In this document: positions 45,151 through 53,819 of the stretch, one piece after another
Layout: each line of letters starts with the position of its first letter
Numbering within the stretch: position 1 is the first letter of the stretch
Origin: Actinoplanes teichomyceticus ATCC 31121
GTDB lineage: Bacteria; Actinomycetota; Actinomycetes; Mycobacteriales; Micromonosporaceae
Direction of reading: 5' to 3'
Assembly: GCF_003711105.1 (NCBI RefSeq)
Contig: NZ_CP023865.1
Span: forward strand, 5,729,001 to 5,793,000
Length of the DNA: 64,000 nucleotides
Position numbers and translations under genes: made by a program
The notes under the pieces: generated by a model
What the model saw: only the letters and a program-made list of their open reading frames with translations
Told to the model about the DNA's origin: nothing
Database searches by the model: none

Positions 45151-46500
45151 ATGTCCCGTACCCCCATCGTCAAGGTCGTTCTGGCATCCCTGGTCGGCAC
45201 CGCCGTGGAGTGGTACGACTTCTTCCTCTACGGCTCCGCGGCCGCCCTGATCTTCGGCACCCTGTTCTTCCCCTCGTCCGATCCGGTGACCGGCACCCTG
45301 CTGGCGTTCGGCACCTATGCGCTCGGCTTCGTCGCCCGCCCGCTCGGCGGGGTGATCTTCGGGCATTTCGGTGACCGGGTCGGCCGCAAGCGGATGCTGG
45401 TCGTCTCGCTCCTGGTGATGGGCCTGGCCACCGTGGCGATCGGCCTCCTGCCGACGTACGCGACGATCGGCCTGGCCGCACCGGTGCTGCTGCTGGTGTG
45501 CCGCCTGCTGCAGGGCTTCGCGGTCGGCGGCGAGTGGGGCGGGGCCGTGCTGATGGCCGCCGAGCACGGCGACGACGCCCGGCGCGGCTTCTGGTCCTCC
45601 TGGCCACAGGCCGGTGTCGCGCTCGGCAACCTGCTCGCGACCGGCGTGCTGTGGCTGCTCGCGCTGGTGCAGCCGGACGAGACCTTCGAGGCGTGGGGCT
45701 GGCGGGTCCCGTTCCTGCTCAGCGCCGTCCTCGTGCTCGTCGGCCTCTGGGTGCGCCTGTCCATCGAGGAGTCGCCGGTGTTCCGGCAGGCCCGCGCCGA
45801 ACGCGACGCCCGCGACGGCGGCCGCGGTCACCAGCCACTGCTCGAGGTGATCCGCCGCTACCCGCGCGAGATCCTGCTGGCGATGGGCATGCGGCTCGCC
45901 GAGAACATCGGGTACTACCTGGTCACGGTCATCTCGATCACCTACCTGACGACGTTCGCCGGCACCTCCGCGGACCGCGGCATGATCCTCACCGCGCTGC
46001 TGATCGGCTCCGCCGTCCAGTTCGTCGTCGTCCCCGCCGTCGGCGCGCTCTCCGACCGGGTCGGCCGCCGCCCGCTCTACCTGACCGGCGCGATCGGCCT
46101 CGCCCTCTGGTCGTACGTGTTCTTCGGCCTGGTCGGCAGCCGCTCCGAGCCGAAGATCATCCTCGCCGTGGTCGTCGGCCTGATCCTGCACGCGCTCATG
46201 TACGCCCCGCAGGCCGCGTTCTTCTCCGAGCTGTTCGGCACCTCGGTGCGGTACACCGGCGCCTCGGTGGGATATCAGCTCGCCTCGATCATGGCCGGGG
46301 CGCTGGCCCCGATCGTCGCGCTGAAACTGCTCGGCGACGTGAGCCGGCCGAACACCACGGCGGTGGCCGTCTACATGACCGTGGCGTCGGTGCTCACCGT
46401 GGTCGCGGTGCTGCTGGCCCGGGAGACCGCCGGGTCGTCGCTGCGCCACGACCGGACCCTGGACAGCGCCGAGGACCAGCAGTCCCCGGCCCGTACCTGA
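45151..46500 (+). CDS. MHS-family MFS transporter (carboxylate/proton symporter type)
   Basis: A 449-residue protein with GAGAGGA before ATG 45151. The family start VGTAVEWYDFFLYGSAAALIFGTLFFP, FGHFGDRVGRKRMLV (motif A), LLQGFAVGGEWGGAVLMAAEH and the second motif ALSDRVGRRPLYLTG place it with metabolite:H+ symporters such as KgtP, ProP and ShiA. It probably imports a carboxylic acid. The adjacent dehydrogenase suggests hydroxybutyrate or a related acid; this is inference. Confidence 0.92.
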   Translation: MSRTPIVKVVLASLVGTAVEWYDFFLYGSAAALIFGTLFFPSSDPVTGTLLAFGTYALGFVARPLGGVIFGHFGDRVGRKRMLVVSLLVMGLATVAIGLLPTYATIGLAAPVLLLVCRLLQGFAVGGEWGGAVLMAAEHGDDARRGFWSSWPQAGVALGNLLATGVLWLLALVQPDETFEAWGWRVPFLLSAVLVLVGLWVRLSIEESPVFRQARAERDARDGGRGHQPLLEVIRRYPREILLAMGMRLAENIGYYLVTVISITYLTTFAGTSADRGMILTALLIGSAVQFVVVPAVGALSDRVGRRPLYLTGAIGLALWSYVFFGLVGSRSEPKIILAVVVGLILHALMYAPQAAFFSELFGTSVRYTGASVGYQLASIMAGALAPIVALKLLGDVSRPNTTAVAVYMTVASVLTVVAVLLARETAGSSLRHDRTLDSAEDQQSPART

Positions 46501-46737
46501 GCCGGACATTCGTCGGAGCGCCTCGACGACGACCGCCGTCCGCCGGCCGCGCGCGGATCGCGACGGCGCCCAGGCTCCCGGCGCCCGGCTGGTGCGGCCG
46601 GCGAACCAGGGTGCCGGCCGCTTGTCCGGCCCGGCACGCCGGGACTCGCGACGACCGGATCCGGCCGGTCATCGATGATCGGCGGTCGGCGTATCGCCGG
46701 CCGGCACGATCCTCGGCTCGGCGCCGGATAGGGCATC
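46501..46737. other. Intergenic region, nothing recognised
   Basis: A 237-bp stretch with no gene. GGATAGGGC at 46727-46735, just before the next start, may be part of a promoter. Confidence 0.4.
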
Positions 46738-47040
46738 ATGGGTGCCGTGGGAGCCTATTGGATCAACACGTTCACCGCCATCCACGACGAAACGAAGCTC
46801 GCGCGCTACATCGATCTGGCCGGCCCGGCGATGCGGGCGGCCGGCGGAGTGTTCCTCGCCCGCGGTAACCCCGTGCACGTCCTGGAGGGATCCTCCGGCC
46901 TTCGCACCACCGTCATCCGCTTCGACAGCGTCGATGCCGCGGTGGCGGCATACCACAGCCCGGCCTACCAGGAGGCGCTCGCCGAGCTGGGCGACGGCGC
47001 GGAACGCGACATCCGGATCCTCAACGCCGTGGATTCCTGA
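46738..47040 (+). CDS. DUF1330 family small protein
   Basis: A 100-residue protein: YWINTFTAIHDETKLARYIDLAGPAMRAAGGVFLARG, VIRFDSVDAAVAAYHSPAYQEALAEL is the DUF1330 dimeric alpha/beta-barrel pattern. These are small stand-alone proteins without firm biochemical assignment. ATG 46738 has no strong ribosome site; GTG 46747 is possible. It has no operon partner. Confidence 0.85.
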   Translation: MGAVGAYWINTFTAIHDETKLARYIDLAGPAMRAAGGVFLARGNPVHVLEGSSGLRTTVIRFDSVDAAVAAYHSPAYQEALAELGDGAERDIRILNAVDS

Positions 47041-47344
47041 CCGTCCGCGGCGGCCGGCTCCCGGGATCCAGCGCGGATCGCCCGAGGGCCGCGGCCGGGC
47101 GAGGGCCGCCCACCCCAGGTGAGCGTCCCTCCGCCCGTCCGTCCGCGGAGGCGCCGCGTCGCCGTTCCGCGCGCCGTGTCCCCCGCACTCCCTACCGGCA
47201 CGAGCCGGCAGAGAAGCTCGCCGCGGCCGCCTGCCGGGCCCAGAGACACCGCGATCGCACCGGCGGCCGCCGCACCGCCACCGGTCGCATGGCCGGCGCC
47301 GACCGCCGTGCGGCACCTTCGATCGACGAGCCGCTCCCGGCGTG
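47041..47344. other. Intergenic region, nothing recognised
   Basis: A 304-bp GC-rich stretch between convergent genes. Open frames here are arginine/proline-rich and lack ribosome sites, so none is called. No long inverted repeat was noticed. Confidence 0.4.
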
Positions 47345-47980
47345 CTACCGAGCCGGTCGCGGCTGATCGCAGCCCCCGTCGGGGTCGCCCGTCCCCTTGG
47401 ACCTGGCGTAGTGCCGGGCGGCCCGGGCGCGGTTGGAGCACCCGGCGGAGCAGAACTCCCGCCGTGACCCTTCGCGGACGAAGTAGAGCACGCATCCGGG
47501 ACCCGGGCAGGCCCGCACGTCGTCGCGCGGCCGGCCGCCGAAGAAATCGACGGCTTCCTCCGCGAGGGCGGAGAGCGCGGCCGCGACCGGCCGACCGGCC
47601 GAGCACTGCGTCACGTGCGGTTCCGGAAGAGTACGCAACTCGCGCCATCGCGGTGTCCGGCCGGCGTGCCGGTTGAGGGTCGCCACGGCCTCCGGGTCCG
47701 GTGGGCGCCCGGCCACCGCGGTGGCGCCGAGGGCCCGGATGGCGTCGCGCAGCTCCCGGGCCAGGCGTAGCTCGTGGTCGGTCACGCTCCGCACGTCGTC
47801 GTCGGTGAGCGTGACGCCCAGGCGTGGACGCATGTCGCGCAGCCACGCGGCGAGGTGTTCGACCGTCTGCAGACCGTCCTTGAGCCGGCCTCGCACGGCG
47901 TAGACGGTGTTGCCCAGTTCGATCGGCGCAGGCTCGCCGAGGAGCGGCGCACCCCCTCCGGGAAGACTCGCCACACTCAC
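47345..47980 (-). CDS. CGNR zinc-finger (ABATE domain) putative regulator
   Basis: A 211-residue protein. The N-terminal ABATE-type region (LGNTVYAVRGRLKDGLQTVEHLAAWL) is followed by the C-terminal zinc finger RACPGPGCVLYFVREGSRREFCSAGCSNRARAARHYAR, with CSNR in place of CGNR. These proteins are thought to bind DNA as stress-related regulators. It is divergent from a VOC gene with inverted-repeat sites in the gap, and probably controls itself and that gene. Confidence 0.88.
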   Translation of the reverse strand: MSVASLPGGGAPLLGEPAPIELGNTVYAVRGRLKDGLQTVEHLAAWLRDMRPRLGVTLTDDDVRSVTDHELRLARELRDAIRALGATAVAGRPPDPEAVATLNRHAGRTPRWRELRTLPEPHVTQCSAGRPVAAALSALAEEAVDFFGGRPRDDVRACPGPGCVLYFVREGSRREFCSAGCSNRARAARHYARSKGTGDPDGGCDQPRPAR

Positions 47981-47981
47981 G

Positions 47982-48062
47982 TTCTAACGATACCCGGCCC
48001 TTGACACCGTGAGAAACTCCGGGCAGGGTTCTAACGGACACGCAAGGATTCATCCGTTAGAA
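47982..48062 (+). promoter_or_regulatory. Promoter and TTCTAACG operators between CGNR regulator and VOC gene
   Basis: A promoter TTGACA (48001-48006), 17 bp, CAGGGT (48024-48029) points to the VOC gene. TTCTAACGGA (48029-48038) and TCCGTTAGAA (48053-48062) are perfect 10-bp inverted arms with a 14-bp spacer. A third half-site TTCTAACG is at 47982-47989, next to the regulator start. The arrangement fits repression of both divergent genes by the CGNR protein. Confidence 0.75.
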
Positions 48063-48077
48063 ATGCTGGAGGTTCGC

Positions 48078-48530
48078 ATGAGTTCGCCCCACCTCACGAC
48101 CGGGCACGTCGGGTTGAACGTGACCGACCTGGCCCGCTCCACCGACTTCTACCGTCGGGTCTTCGGCTTCGACCTGATCGGGGAGCAGACCGGCGGCGAC
48201 CGCGCGTTCGCGTTCCTCGGCCGTGACGGGGCCCTGCTGGTCGCGCTGTGGCAGCAGAGCGGCGGCCGGTTCCCGGTCGACCGCCCGGGTCTGCACCATC
48301 TGTCGTTCCAGGTGCCCGACATCGAGGCGGTGCGGCGGGCCGAGGCCACGCTGCGGGACCTGGGCGTGGAGATCCTCCACGACGGCATCGTCCCGCACGG
48401 CGAGGGCGCCTCCTCCGGCGGCGTGTTCTTCACCGATCCGGACGGCATCCGTCTGGAGATCTTCGCGCCGACCGGCGCCGACACCGCACCGGCGCCGACC
48501 CAGGGCGCACCGACCTGCGGCTTCTTCTAG
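48078..48530 (+). CDS. VOC family (glyoxalase/dioxygenase-like) protein
   Basis: A 150-residue single VOC protein; CTGGAGG precedes ATG 48078. GHVGLNVTDLARSTDFYRRVFGFDLIGE, HHLSFQV and GGVFFTDPDGIRLEIFAP carry the usual metal-site His and Glu positions. It could be a thiol transferase, lyase or drug-binding protein. Its promoter has strong operator sites for the divergent regulator, which suggests induction by a toxic compound. The Gly/Cys tail (TCGFF) is unusual. Confidence 0.87.
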   Translation: MSSPHLTTGHVGLNVTDLARSTDFYRRVFGFDLIGEQTGGDRAFAFLGRDGALLVALWQQSGGRFPVDRPGLHHLSFQVPDIEAVRRAEATLRDLGVEILHDGIVPHGEGASSGGVFFTDPDGIRLEIFAPTGADTAPAPTQGAPTCGFF

Positions 48531-48612
48531 GCCGCTCGCCGCAGTCCACCGGCCCGGGCCGCGCGGACACCCGCCGCGTCCCGGCCCGGGCCCCACCCGA
48601 GAGGAGCACCCC

Positions 48613-49494
48613 GTGCCGCATCAGGGCGAGCAGACGGTTCAACGCCGTGCCGGCGTCACCGTCGACCACTGGGGATCGGCCCGCGTCGACCCGGTCATCC
48701 CACCGGTCGCCGCGCGATTCCTGAGCCGGCAGCGATTGGTGGTGATCTCGGCCGTCGCCGACGACGGCGCGCCCTGGGCCAGCGTCCTCACCGGACCGCC
48801 GGGATTCGCCACCTCACCCGATGACCGGACCGTCGTCACCGATCGAGTGCCGGGTCCCGGAGACCCGCTCGCCGACCGGTTCGACATCGAACACGACCTC
48901 GGCATGCTGATCATCGACCCGGTCACCCGCAGACGGATGCGCGTCAACGGACGGGCCCGCCGCGACGGGCACCGCCTCCTGGTCCGTACCGAGCAGGTGT
49001 ACTCGAACTGCCCGAAGTACATCCAGACCCGAACCTTCGGCGACGACGAGGCGCCGGTACACCGCGCGGTGGCCGCCGGGACGGAACTCACCGCCGGGCA
49101 GCGACGCTGGATCGCCGACGCCGACACGTTCTTCGTCGGTACGTACGCGGCCGGCCACGGCGCCGACGCCTCGCACCGTGGCGGCAACCCCGGCTTCGTC
49201 ACCGTCGCCGGCAACCGGCTGACCTGGCCGGACTACCGCGGCAACTCGATGTACATGACGCTGGGCAACCTCCAGCTCGAGCCGCGCTGCGGACTGCTGT
49301 TCCCGGACTGGGACAACGGCCGCACGCTGCACCTGACCGGCCGCGCGACCGTCGACTGGGACCCCGGCCGGGCCTCCGCCGTGCCGGGCGCCCAGCGGCT
49401 CGTCGACTTCGACGTCGAGCGTGTCGTCGAGGTGTCCGGCGGTCTCCCGCGGCGGTGGACGTTCGGCGGGTACTCCCGTTTCAACCCGGCCTGA
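48613..49494 (+). CDS. Pyridoxamine-phosphate-oxidase-like flavoprotein
   Basis: A 293-residue protein from GTG 48613, with GAGAGGAG upstream. RQRLVVISAVADDGAPWASVLTGPPGFA and the C-terminal HRGGNPGFVTVAGNRLTWPDYRGNSMYMTLGNLQLEPRCGLLFPDW are typical of the PNPO-related, two-lobe flavin-binding group, some of which are fused to ferredoxin-like domains. Function unknown; redox detoxification is likely from family. It is 82 bp behind the VOC gene and may share its transcript. Confidence 0.85.
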   Translation: MPHQGEQTVQRRAGVTVDHWGSARVDPVIPPVAARFLSRQRLVVISAVADDGAPWASVLTGPPGFATSPDDRTVVTDRVPGPGDPLADRFDIEHDLGMLIIDPVTRRRMRVNGRARRDGHRLLVRTEQVYSNCPKYIQTRTFGDDEAPVHRAVAAGTELTAGQRRWIADADTFFVGTYAAGHGADASHRGGNPGFVTVAGNRLTWPDYRGNSMYMTLGNLQLEPRCGLLFPDWDNGRTLHLTGRATVDWDPGRASAVPGAQRLVDFDVERVVEVSGGLPRRWTFGGYSRFNPA

Positions 49495-49699
49495 ACGCCG
49501 CCCATGACCGGAGGGCCCTCGCAGGCGCGTGCACGTCGTCGTCGCGTTCGGCGCCGATCCCGACGTCGACCGGCTGCGCGACAGCGGGATACGCCTCGGC
49601 GGCGGGGTCGGCCCGGCGGGCCCGCGCCGGAGAGACGAGGGAGACGCCATCATGGCCGCGTCGACCGCCACCGGCGCGGCCCGGCCGGGCGACCGCGCC

Positions 49700-50470
49700 T
49701 CAGAGGTGCGATCCGCCGGTGGCGTCGATGTTCTGGCCGCTGACCCAACGCGCGTCGGCTGAAGCAACGAACGCGACGACGTCGGCGATGTCCGCGGGTT
49801 CGCCGACCCGGTTGAAGGTCGAATACGCGGCGGCGTGCGCCCAGGCGTCGGGGTTGTCGCGGAGCCAGTCGGCGTTGACGTCCGTGTCGACGATGCCGGG
49901 CGAGACCGAGTTGACGGTGATGTTCCGGGCCCCGAGCACCTTGGCGAGGGTGAGGCTGAAGGTGTCGAGCGCCCCCTTGGTCATCGAGTACGCGATCGTC
50001 TCGGGGTAGGCGATGCGTGTGACGCCCGAGGAGATGTTGATGATCCGGCCACCGTCGCGGATGCGGTCCAGGCCGTGCTGGACGATGAAGAACGGCGCTC
50101 TGACGTTGACGGCGAAGACGGCATCGAACTCCTCCGGCGTGACGGCGTCGATGCCCTTCGAGCGTCCGATCGCCGCGTTGTTGACGAGGATGTCCAGGCC
50201 GGGCGCTGCCCCGATGTCACGTAGCCCGGCGTCGAAGCCGGCCCACAGCGTGGCCGCGTCGCCGGGGCGACCCAACTCGGCGTGGACCGCGAAGGCGCGA
50301 CCGCCGGCCTCGGTGATCAGCTCGATCGTCTCCTTCGCCGCCGTCACGTTGCTGCCGTAGTGCACCGCGACGAGGGCGCCGTCGGCGGCGAGCCGAAGGG
50401 CGATCGCGCGTCCGATGCCACGACTGGCACCGGTGACGAGCGCGGTTCTGCCGGTGAGCGATCCGTTCAC
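49700..50470 (-). CDS. Short-chain dehydrogenase/reductase (FabG-like)
   Basis: A 256-residue SDR: TGASRGIG, NNAAIG, ISSGVTRIAYPETIAYSMTK (catalytic Ser, Tyr, Lys) and the C-terminal WVSGQNIDATGG. It is divergent from a TetR gene with a clear palindromic operator in the gap, an arrangement widespread in actinobacteria, where the TetR represses the SDR until an unknown substrate or oxidant appears. The 205 bp between its end and the preceding gene hold no convincing gene. Confidence 0.9.
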   Translation of the reverse strand: MNGSLTGRTALVTGASRGIGRAIALRLAADGALVAVHYGSNVTAAKETIELITEAGGRAFAVHAELGRPGDAATLWAGFDAGLRDIGAAPGLDILVNNAAIGRSKGIDAVTPEEFDAVFAVNVRAPFFIVQHGLDRIRDGGRIINISSGVTRIAYPETIAYSMTKGALDTFSLTLAKVLGARNITVNSVSPGIVDTDVNADWLRDNPDAWAHAAAYSTFNRVGEPADIADVVAFVASADARWVSGQNIDATGGSHL

Positions 50471-50481
50471 GGGAACTCCCT

Positions 50482-50503
50482 TTCTGTAGTGATCGCTACA
50501 GAA
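50482..50503. promoter_or_regulatory. TetR operator palindrome
   Basis: TTCTGTAG (50482-50489) and CTACAGAA (50496-50503) are perfect 8-bp arms around TGATCG, giving a 22-bp near-palindrome 11 bp from the SDR start. A -10-like TAGAAT (50532-50537) six bases before the TetR GTG suggests a leaderless regulator transcript. Confidence 0.82.
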
Positions 50504-50543
50504 GGTAGCGGCACTTCTTTAACGGGCGCTATAGAATGGGACT

Positions 50544-51173
50544 GTGACCACTGCGACACCACGACGCGGACGACCCCGCGCCTTCGACCGTGACCGGGCC
50601 GTCGCCGTGGCCATGCACGCGTTCTGGGAGCACGGTTTCGAGGCCACCTCGATCGCCGAGCTGACCGCGGCCATGGGAATCGGTGCGCCCAGCCTCTATG
50701 CGGCCTTCGGTGACAAGAAAGCGCTGTTCCGCGAGGTTGTCGAGGTGTACAGCCGCACCCACGGCGCGTTCGCCATGCGGGCGCTGGCCGAGGAACCCAC
50801 CGCTCGCCGAGGCGTGGAGCGCATGCTGCACGAGGCCGCCACCGAGTACAGCGATCCGCGACACCCGCGCGGCTGCCTGGTCATCAGCGCCGCGATCAAC
50901 TGCAGTCCGGCCTCGGCCGACATCGAGGAAGACCTCCGCCGGCAGCGCAACGCCAACGTCCGCGAGATCGGACGCCGCATCCGAACCGACATCGACACCG
51001 GAGCGCTGCCGGCCGACGCGGATCCGCAGACGTTGGCGATGTTCACCGCGGCGACGCTGCAGGGCATGTCCCAACAGGCACGCGACGGCGCGACCCGCGC
51101 CCAGCTGGAGTCCGTCGCGCAGGTCGCGATGCGCGCGTGGCCGGCGCCCGCACGGCGAAACTCCCGGCCGTAG
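50544..51173 (+). CDS. TetR family transcriptional regulator
   Basis: A 209-residue regulator from GTG 50544. The N-terminal HTH is RGRPRAFDRDRAVAVAMHAFWEHGFEATSIAELTAAMGIGAPSLYAAFGDKKALF; the ligand domain contains RGCLVISAAINC and ADADPQTLAMFTAATLQGMSQQARDGA, resembling the TetR_C_33/AcrR-like group. It most likely represses itself and the divergent SDR through the palindrome at 50482-50503. Confidence 0.93.
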   Translation: MTTATPRRGRPRAFDRDRAVAVAMHAFWEHGFEATSIAELTAAMGIGAPSLYAAFGDKKALFREVVEVYSRTHGAFAMRALAEEPTARRGVERMLHEAATEYSDPRHPRGCLVISAAINCSPASADIEEDLRRQRNANVREIGRRIRTDIDTGALPADADPQTLAMFTAATLQGMSQQARDGATRAQLESVAQVAMRAWPAPARRNSRP

Positions 51174-51339
51174 CGGCAAGCCCGATACCGTCCTTCCGGC
51201 CGTGTGCGCGCGACCGCGGCCCGTCGGCGCCGGGCCGTGAAGGTCGCCGACCGCGCTACGAGCACGGCAGCTCGCCGCCCCGCCGCCCCACGAGTGCGGC
51301 GCCGGCCTACGGCGCAGGAGTTTCCGTCGATGTCCTCGT

Positions 51340-51542
51340 GGCGTGGTAGCGCCGAATCTTCGCGCGCCCCGCTGGACCCTGATACCCCGTTGCGCGGCCG
51401 TCTCGTCGGTCACGTCGGGCCAGCCGGCGGCCGAGGTGTACCCGAAGCTGATCATCCGGCCACCGCAGCCGAGCGGCTCGAACACGGTCTCGGCGACAGC
51501 GCCGGCACCACCGTCCCGGCCACCCCGTTACCGGGGATCATC
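51340..51542 (-). pseudogene. Remnant of a quinone oxidoreductase/alcohol dehydrogenase (MDR) gene
   Basis: Reading the minus strand from 51542, MIPGNGVAGTVV resembles the N-terminal catalytic region of zinc-free MDR enzymes. After a frame change near 51495, AETVFEPLGCGGRMISFGYTSAAGWPDVTDETAAQRGI follows, which belongs to the nucleotide-binding half over a hundred residues later in intact proteins. A large internal deletion and frameshift are the simplest reading. No promoter or complete domain remains. Confidence 0.6.
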
Positions 51543-51851
51543 GGCGGCCGCGGACAAGGGCCCATCACGCTGACCAGCACCAATGCCATGACATGCGGGC
51601 GGACCGGCCGCGTCCGGCCGATGGTGCACGACGGTGGCCGCCTGCGAAGTCACGGCGGTGGAGGCGTTTGCCGGCGAGGTGAACGGCTCTCCGCGGCAGG
51701 CCTTCGCCGTATATTTCTTGTCACGTGCGCAGCTGCGACCGCGGCGGGCAACAGAGCACTCTGCCGTATGACGGGGGCACCCGCGCGCCGCGAGGATCAC
51801 GGAGGTTGAGGGACGCCGATCGACGTCCCCGAATCTCCGAGGGGATGTGCG
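51543..51851. other. Intergenic region, nothing recognised
   Basis: A 309-bp stretch with no supported gene or long inverted repeat. The UnbV operon promoter presumably lies here. GAGGGG near 51839 is part of its ribosome site region. Confidence 0.4.
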
Positions 51852-53819
51852 ATGCCATCCAGATCCGCCGGTGGGCTGCGCCGGCTCGCTCCAGCCGCAT
51901 TCGTCCTCGTACTCGTGTCGGCGCTGTTCCTCGGCGCCCGGCTTCCCGCCGCGTCCGCCGGGGACCGGGCCTCGATGGCGTCGCGGTTCGCGTTCACGCA
52001 GCTGCCCATCGCGCTGCCGCCGGGCTTGCCGATGCAGACGGTACGGCAGGTGAACCCGCAGTACGAGCACATCAAATCGTGGATCTCATCGGTCGGCGCC
52101 GCGGTGGCCGTCAACGACCTGGACGGGGCCGGCAAGGCCGACGATCTCTGCCTGGTGGACACCCGTACGGACCGCGCGGTCGTCACCCCGGCGCCGGGCG
52201 GAGCCGGACGCTACGCGCCGTTCGTGCTCGATCCGGCACCGCTGCCGACCAGCCCGACGATGGCGCCGATGGGCTGCGTACCCGGCGACTTCAACATGGA
52301 CGGCTGGACGGACCTGATCGTGTACTACTGGGGACGTACCCCGGTGCTGTTCCTGAATGCCGGCGCGGGGGGCACGCTGAGCGCGACCTCCTTCCGGGCG
52401 ACCGAGCTGATCCAGCAGGCGGACTCGCCGGACCACGTCTATCGCGGGGCGCTGTGGAACACCAACGCGGTGGCCGTGGCGGACTTCGACGGCGACGGGC
52501 GCCCCGATGTCGGGGTGTTCAACTACTTCCCGGACACCCAGGTGCTCGACCCGCAGGGGCACCCGAACGTGCAGATGAACCACTCGATGTCGAATGCCAC
52601 CAACGCGGGCGGGGCGCACGTGCTGCGCTGGACCTCGGCCACCGCCGACTCCGTGGTGTTCACCGAGCAGCCCGCGATCGACCCGGCTGTGGCGACCGGC
52701 TGGACACTGGGCTCGGCGTCCGTGGACCTCGACGGTGACCTGCTGCCGGAGTTGTACCTGGCCAACGATTTCGGCCGGGACCGGTTCTTCCACAACGTCT
52801 CGGCGCCCGGCCGGATCCGGTTCGCGCTGGCCGAGGGCAAACGCGGGCCGCTGGACCCGAAGTCGCTGGTGCTCGGGCACGACTCGTTCAAGAGCATGTC
52901 GATCGACTTCGCCGACCTGCGCGGCACCGGCCGCTTCGACGCGTTCGTCAGCAATATCACCACCTCGTGGGGGCTGGAGGAGAGCAACTTCTTCTGGCGC
53001 AACACCGCCGCCGATGCCGCGAGCGCGCGGGACCAGTTGCGGCGCGGGGTCGCACCGTACGACAACAGCGCCGCCGGGCGAAACATCGCGTGGACGGGCT
53101 GGGGCTGGGACACCAAGGCCGCGGACTTCGACAACAACGGCCTGCCCGAGATCGTGCAGGCGGCCGGGTTCGTGGCCGGCGACACCAACCGGTTCGCCTG
53201 GCTGCAGGAACTGGCCGCCGCGAACGATCTGCTGCTGGCGAACCCGGCGATGTGGCCGAACGCCGAGCCGGGCGACGACCTTGCCGGTGACCAACCGCTG
53301 GCGTTCTGGGCCAAGGAGGATCACGTCGATCGCTACGTCGACCTGTCCGGGCCGCTCGGGCTCGGCGATCCCACGCCCAGCCGGGGCATCGCCGTGGCCG
53401 ACGTCGACGGTGACGGCAGCCAGGACTTCGCGGTGGCCCGCCAATGGGGTGCACCGCAGTTCTTCCGCAACGGCCACCGGGCCGACTCCGACTTCCTCGG
53501 GCTGCGGCTCTACCGCCCGGTGCCGTCCGGCGCCACCAGACCCGGCCCCGTCGGCACGCCCTCGTACGGCGCCCAGGTGCGCATCACCACCGCCGACGGC
53601 AAGGTGCAGACGGCCCAGCTCGACGGCGGTGGCGGGCACTCCGGCAAGCGCAGCTTCGACCTCTTCTTCGGGCTCGGCGGCAACGGATCCGCCCCGGTCA
53701 GCGCCGAGCTCAGCTGGCGTGACCTCGGCGGCGCCACCCACACCCAGCGGCTGAACCTGAGCACCGGCTGGCACTCGCTCATCCTCGACTCCCAGGCACA
53801 GGAGGTGGCCTCGCGATGA
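51852..53819 (+). CDS. CRTAC1/UnbV-type FG-GAP repeat protein, exported
   Basis: A 655-residue protein with a signal or anchor (RRLAPAAFVLVLVSALFLGARLPAASA). Calcium-type FG-GAP/VCBS motifs recur: VADFDGDGRPDVGVFN, ASVDLDGDLLPELYLAND, ADFDNNGLPEIVQ and VADVDGDGSQDFAVAR. The ASPIC/UnbV domain closes the protein (GAQVRITTADGKVQTAQLDGGGGHSGKRSFDLFFGLGGN). UnbV is one of the conserved accessory proteins of enediyne clusters, with no proven biochemical role; homologues also occur elsewhere. It overlaps the UnbU-like gene by four bases (ATGA). Confidence 0.9.
   Translation: MPSRSAGGLRRLAPAAFVLVLVSALFLGARLPAASAGDRASMASRFAFTQLPIALPPGLPMQTVRQVNPQYEHIKSWISSVGAAVAVNDLDGAGKADDLCLVDTRTDRAVVTPAPGGAGRYAPFVLDPAPLPTSPTMAPMGCVPGDFNMDGWTDLIVYYWGRTPVLFLNAGAGGTLSATSFRATELIQQADSPDHVYRGALWNTNAVAVADFDGDGRPDVGVFNYFPDTQVLDPQGHPNVQMNHSMSNATNAGGAHVLRWTSATADSVVFTEQPAIDPAVATGWTLGSASVDLDGDLLPELYLANDFGRDRFFHNVSAPGRIRFALAEGKRGPLDPKSLVLGHDSFKSMSIDFADLRGTGRFDAFVSNITTSWGLEESNFFWRNTAADAASARDQLRRGVAPYDNSAAGRNIAWTGWGWDTKAADFDNNGLPEIVQAAGFVAGDTNRFAWLQELAAANDLLLANPAMWPNAEPGDDLAGDQPLAFWAKEDHVDRYVDLSGPLGLGDPTPSRGIAVADVDGDGSQDFAVARQWGAPQFFRNGHRADSDFLGLRLYRPVPSGATRPGPVGTPSYGAQVRITTADGKVQTAQLDGGGGHSGKRSFDLFFGLGGNGSAPVSAELSWRDLGGATHTQRLNLSTGWHSLILDSQAQEVASR

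Noticed and set aside
46501..47344. CRISPR array, tRNA or other RNA gene in the gaps
   Set aside because: No regularly spaced repeats, cloverleaf or conserved RNA motif was visible in these or other intergenic regions.
49504..49743. Small + strand frames after the PNPO-like gene
   Set aside because: They are Arg-rich or Gly-rich, overlap the SDR gene end, lack ribosome sites and match no family.
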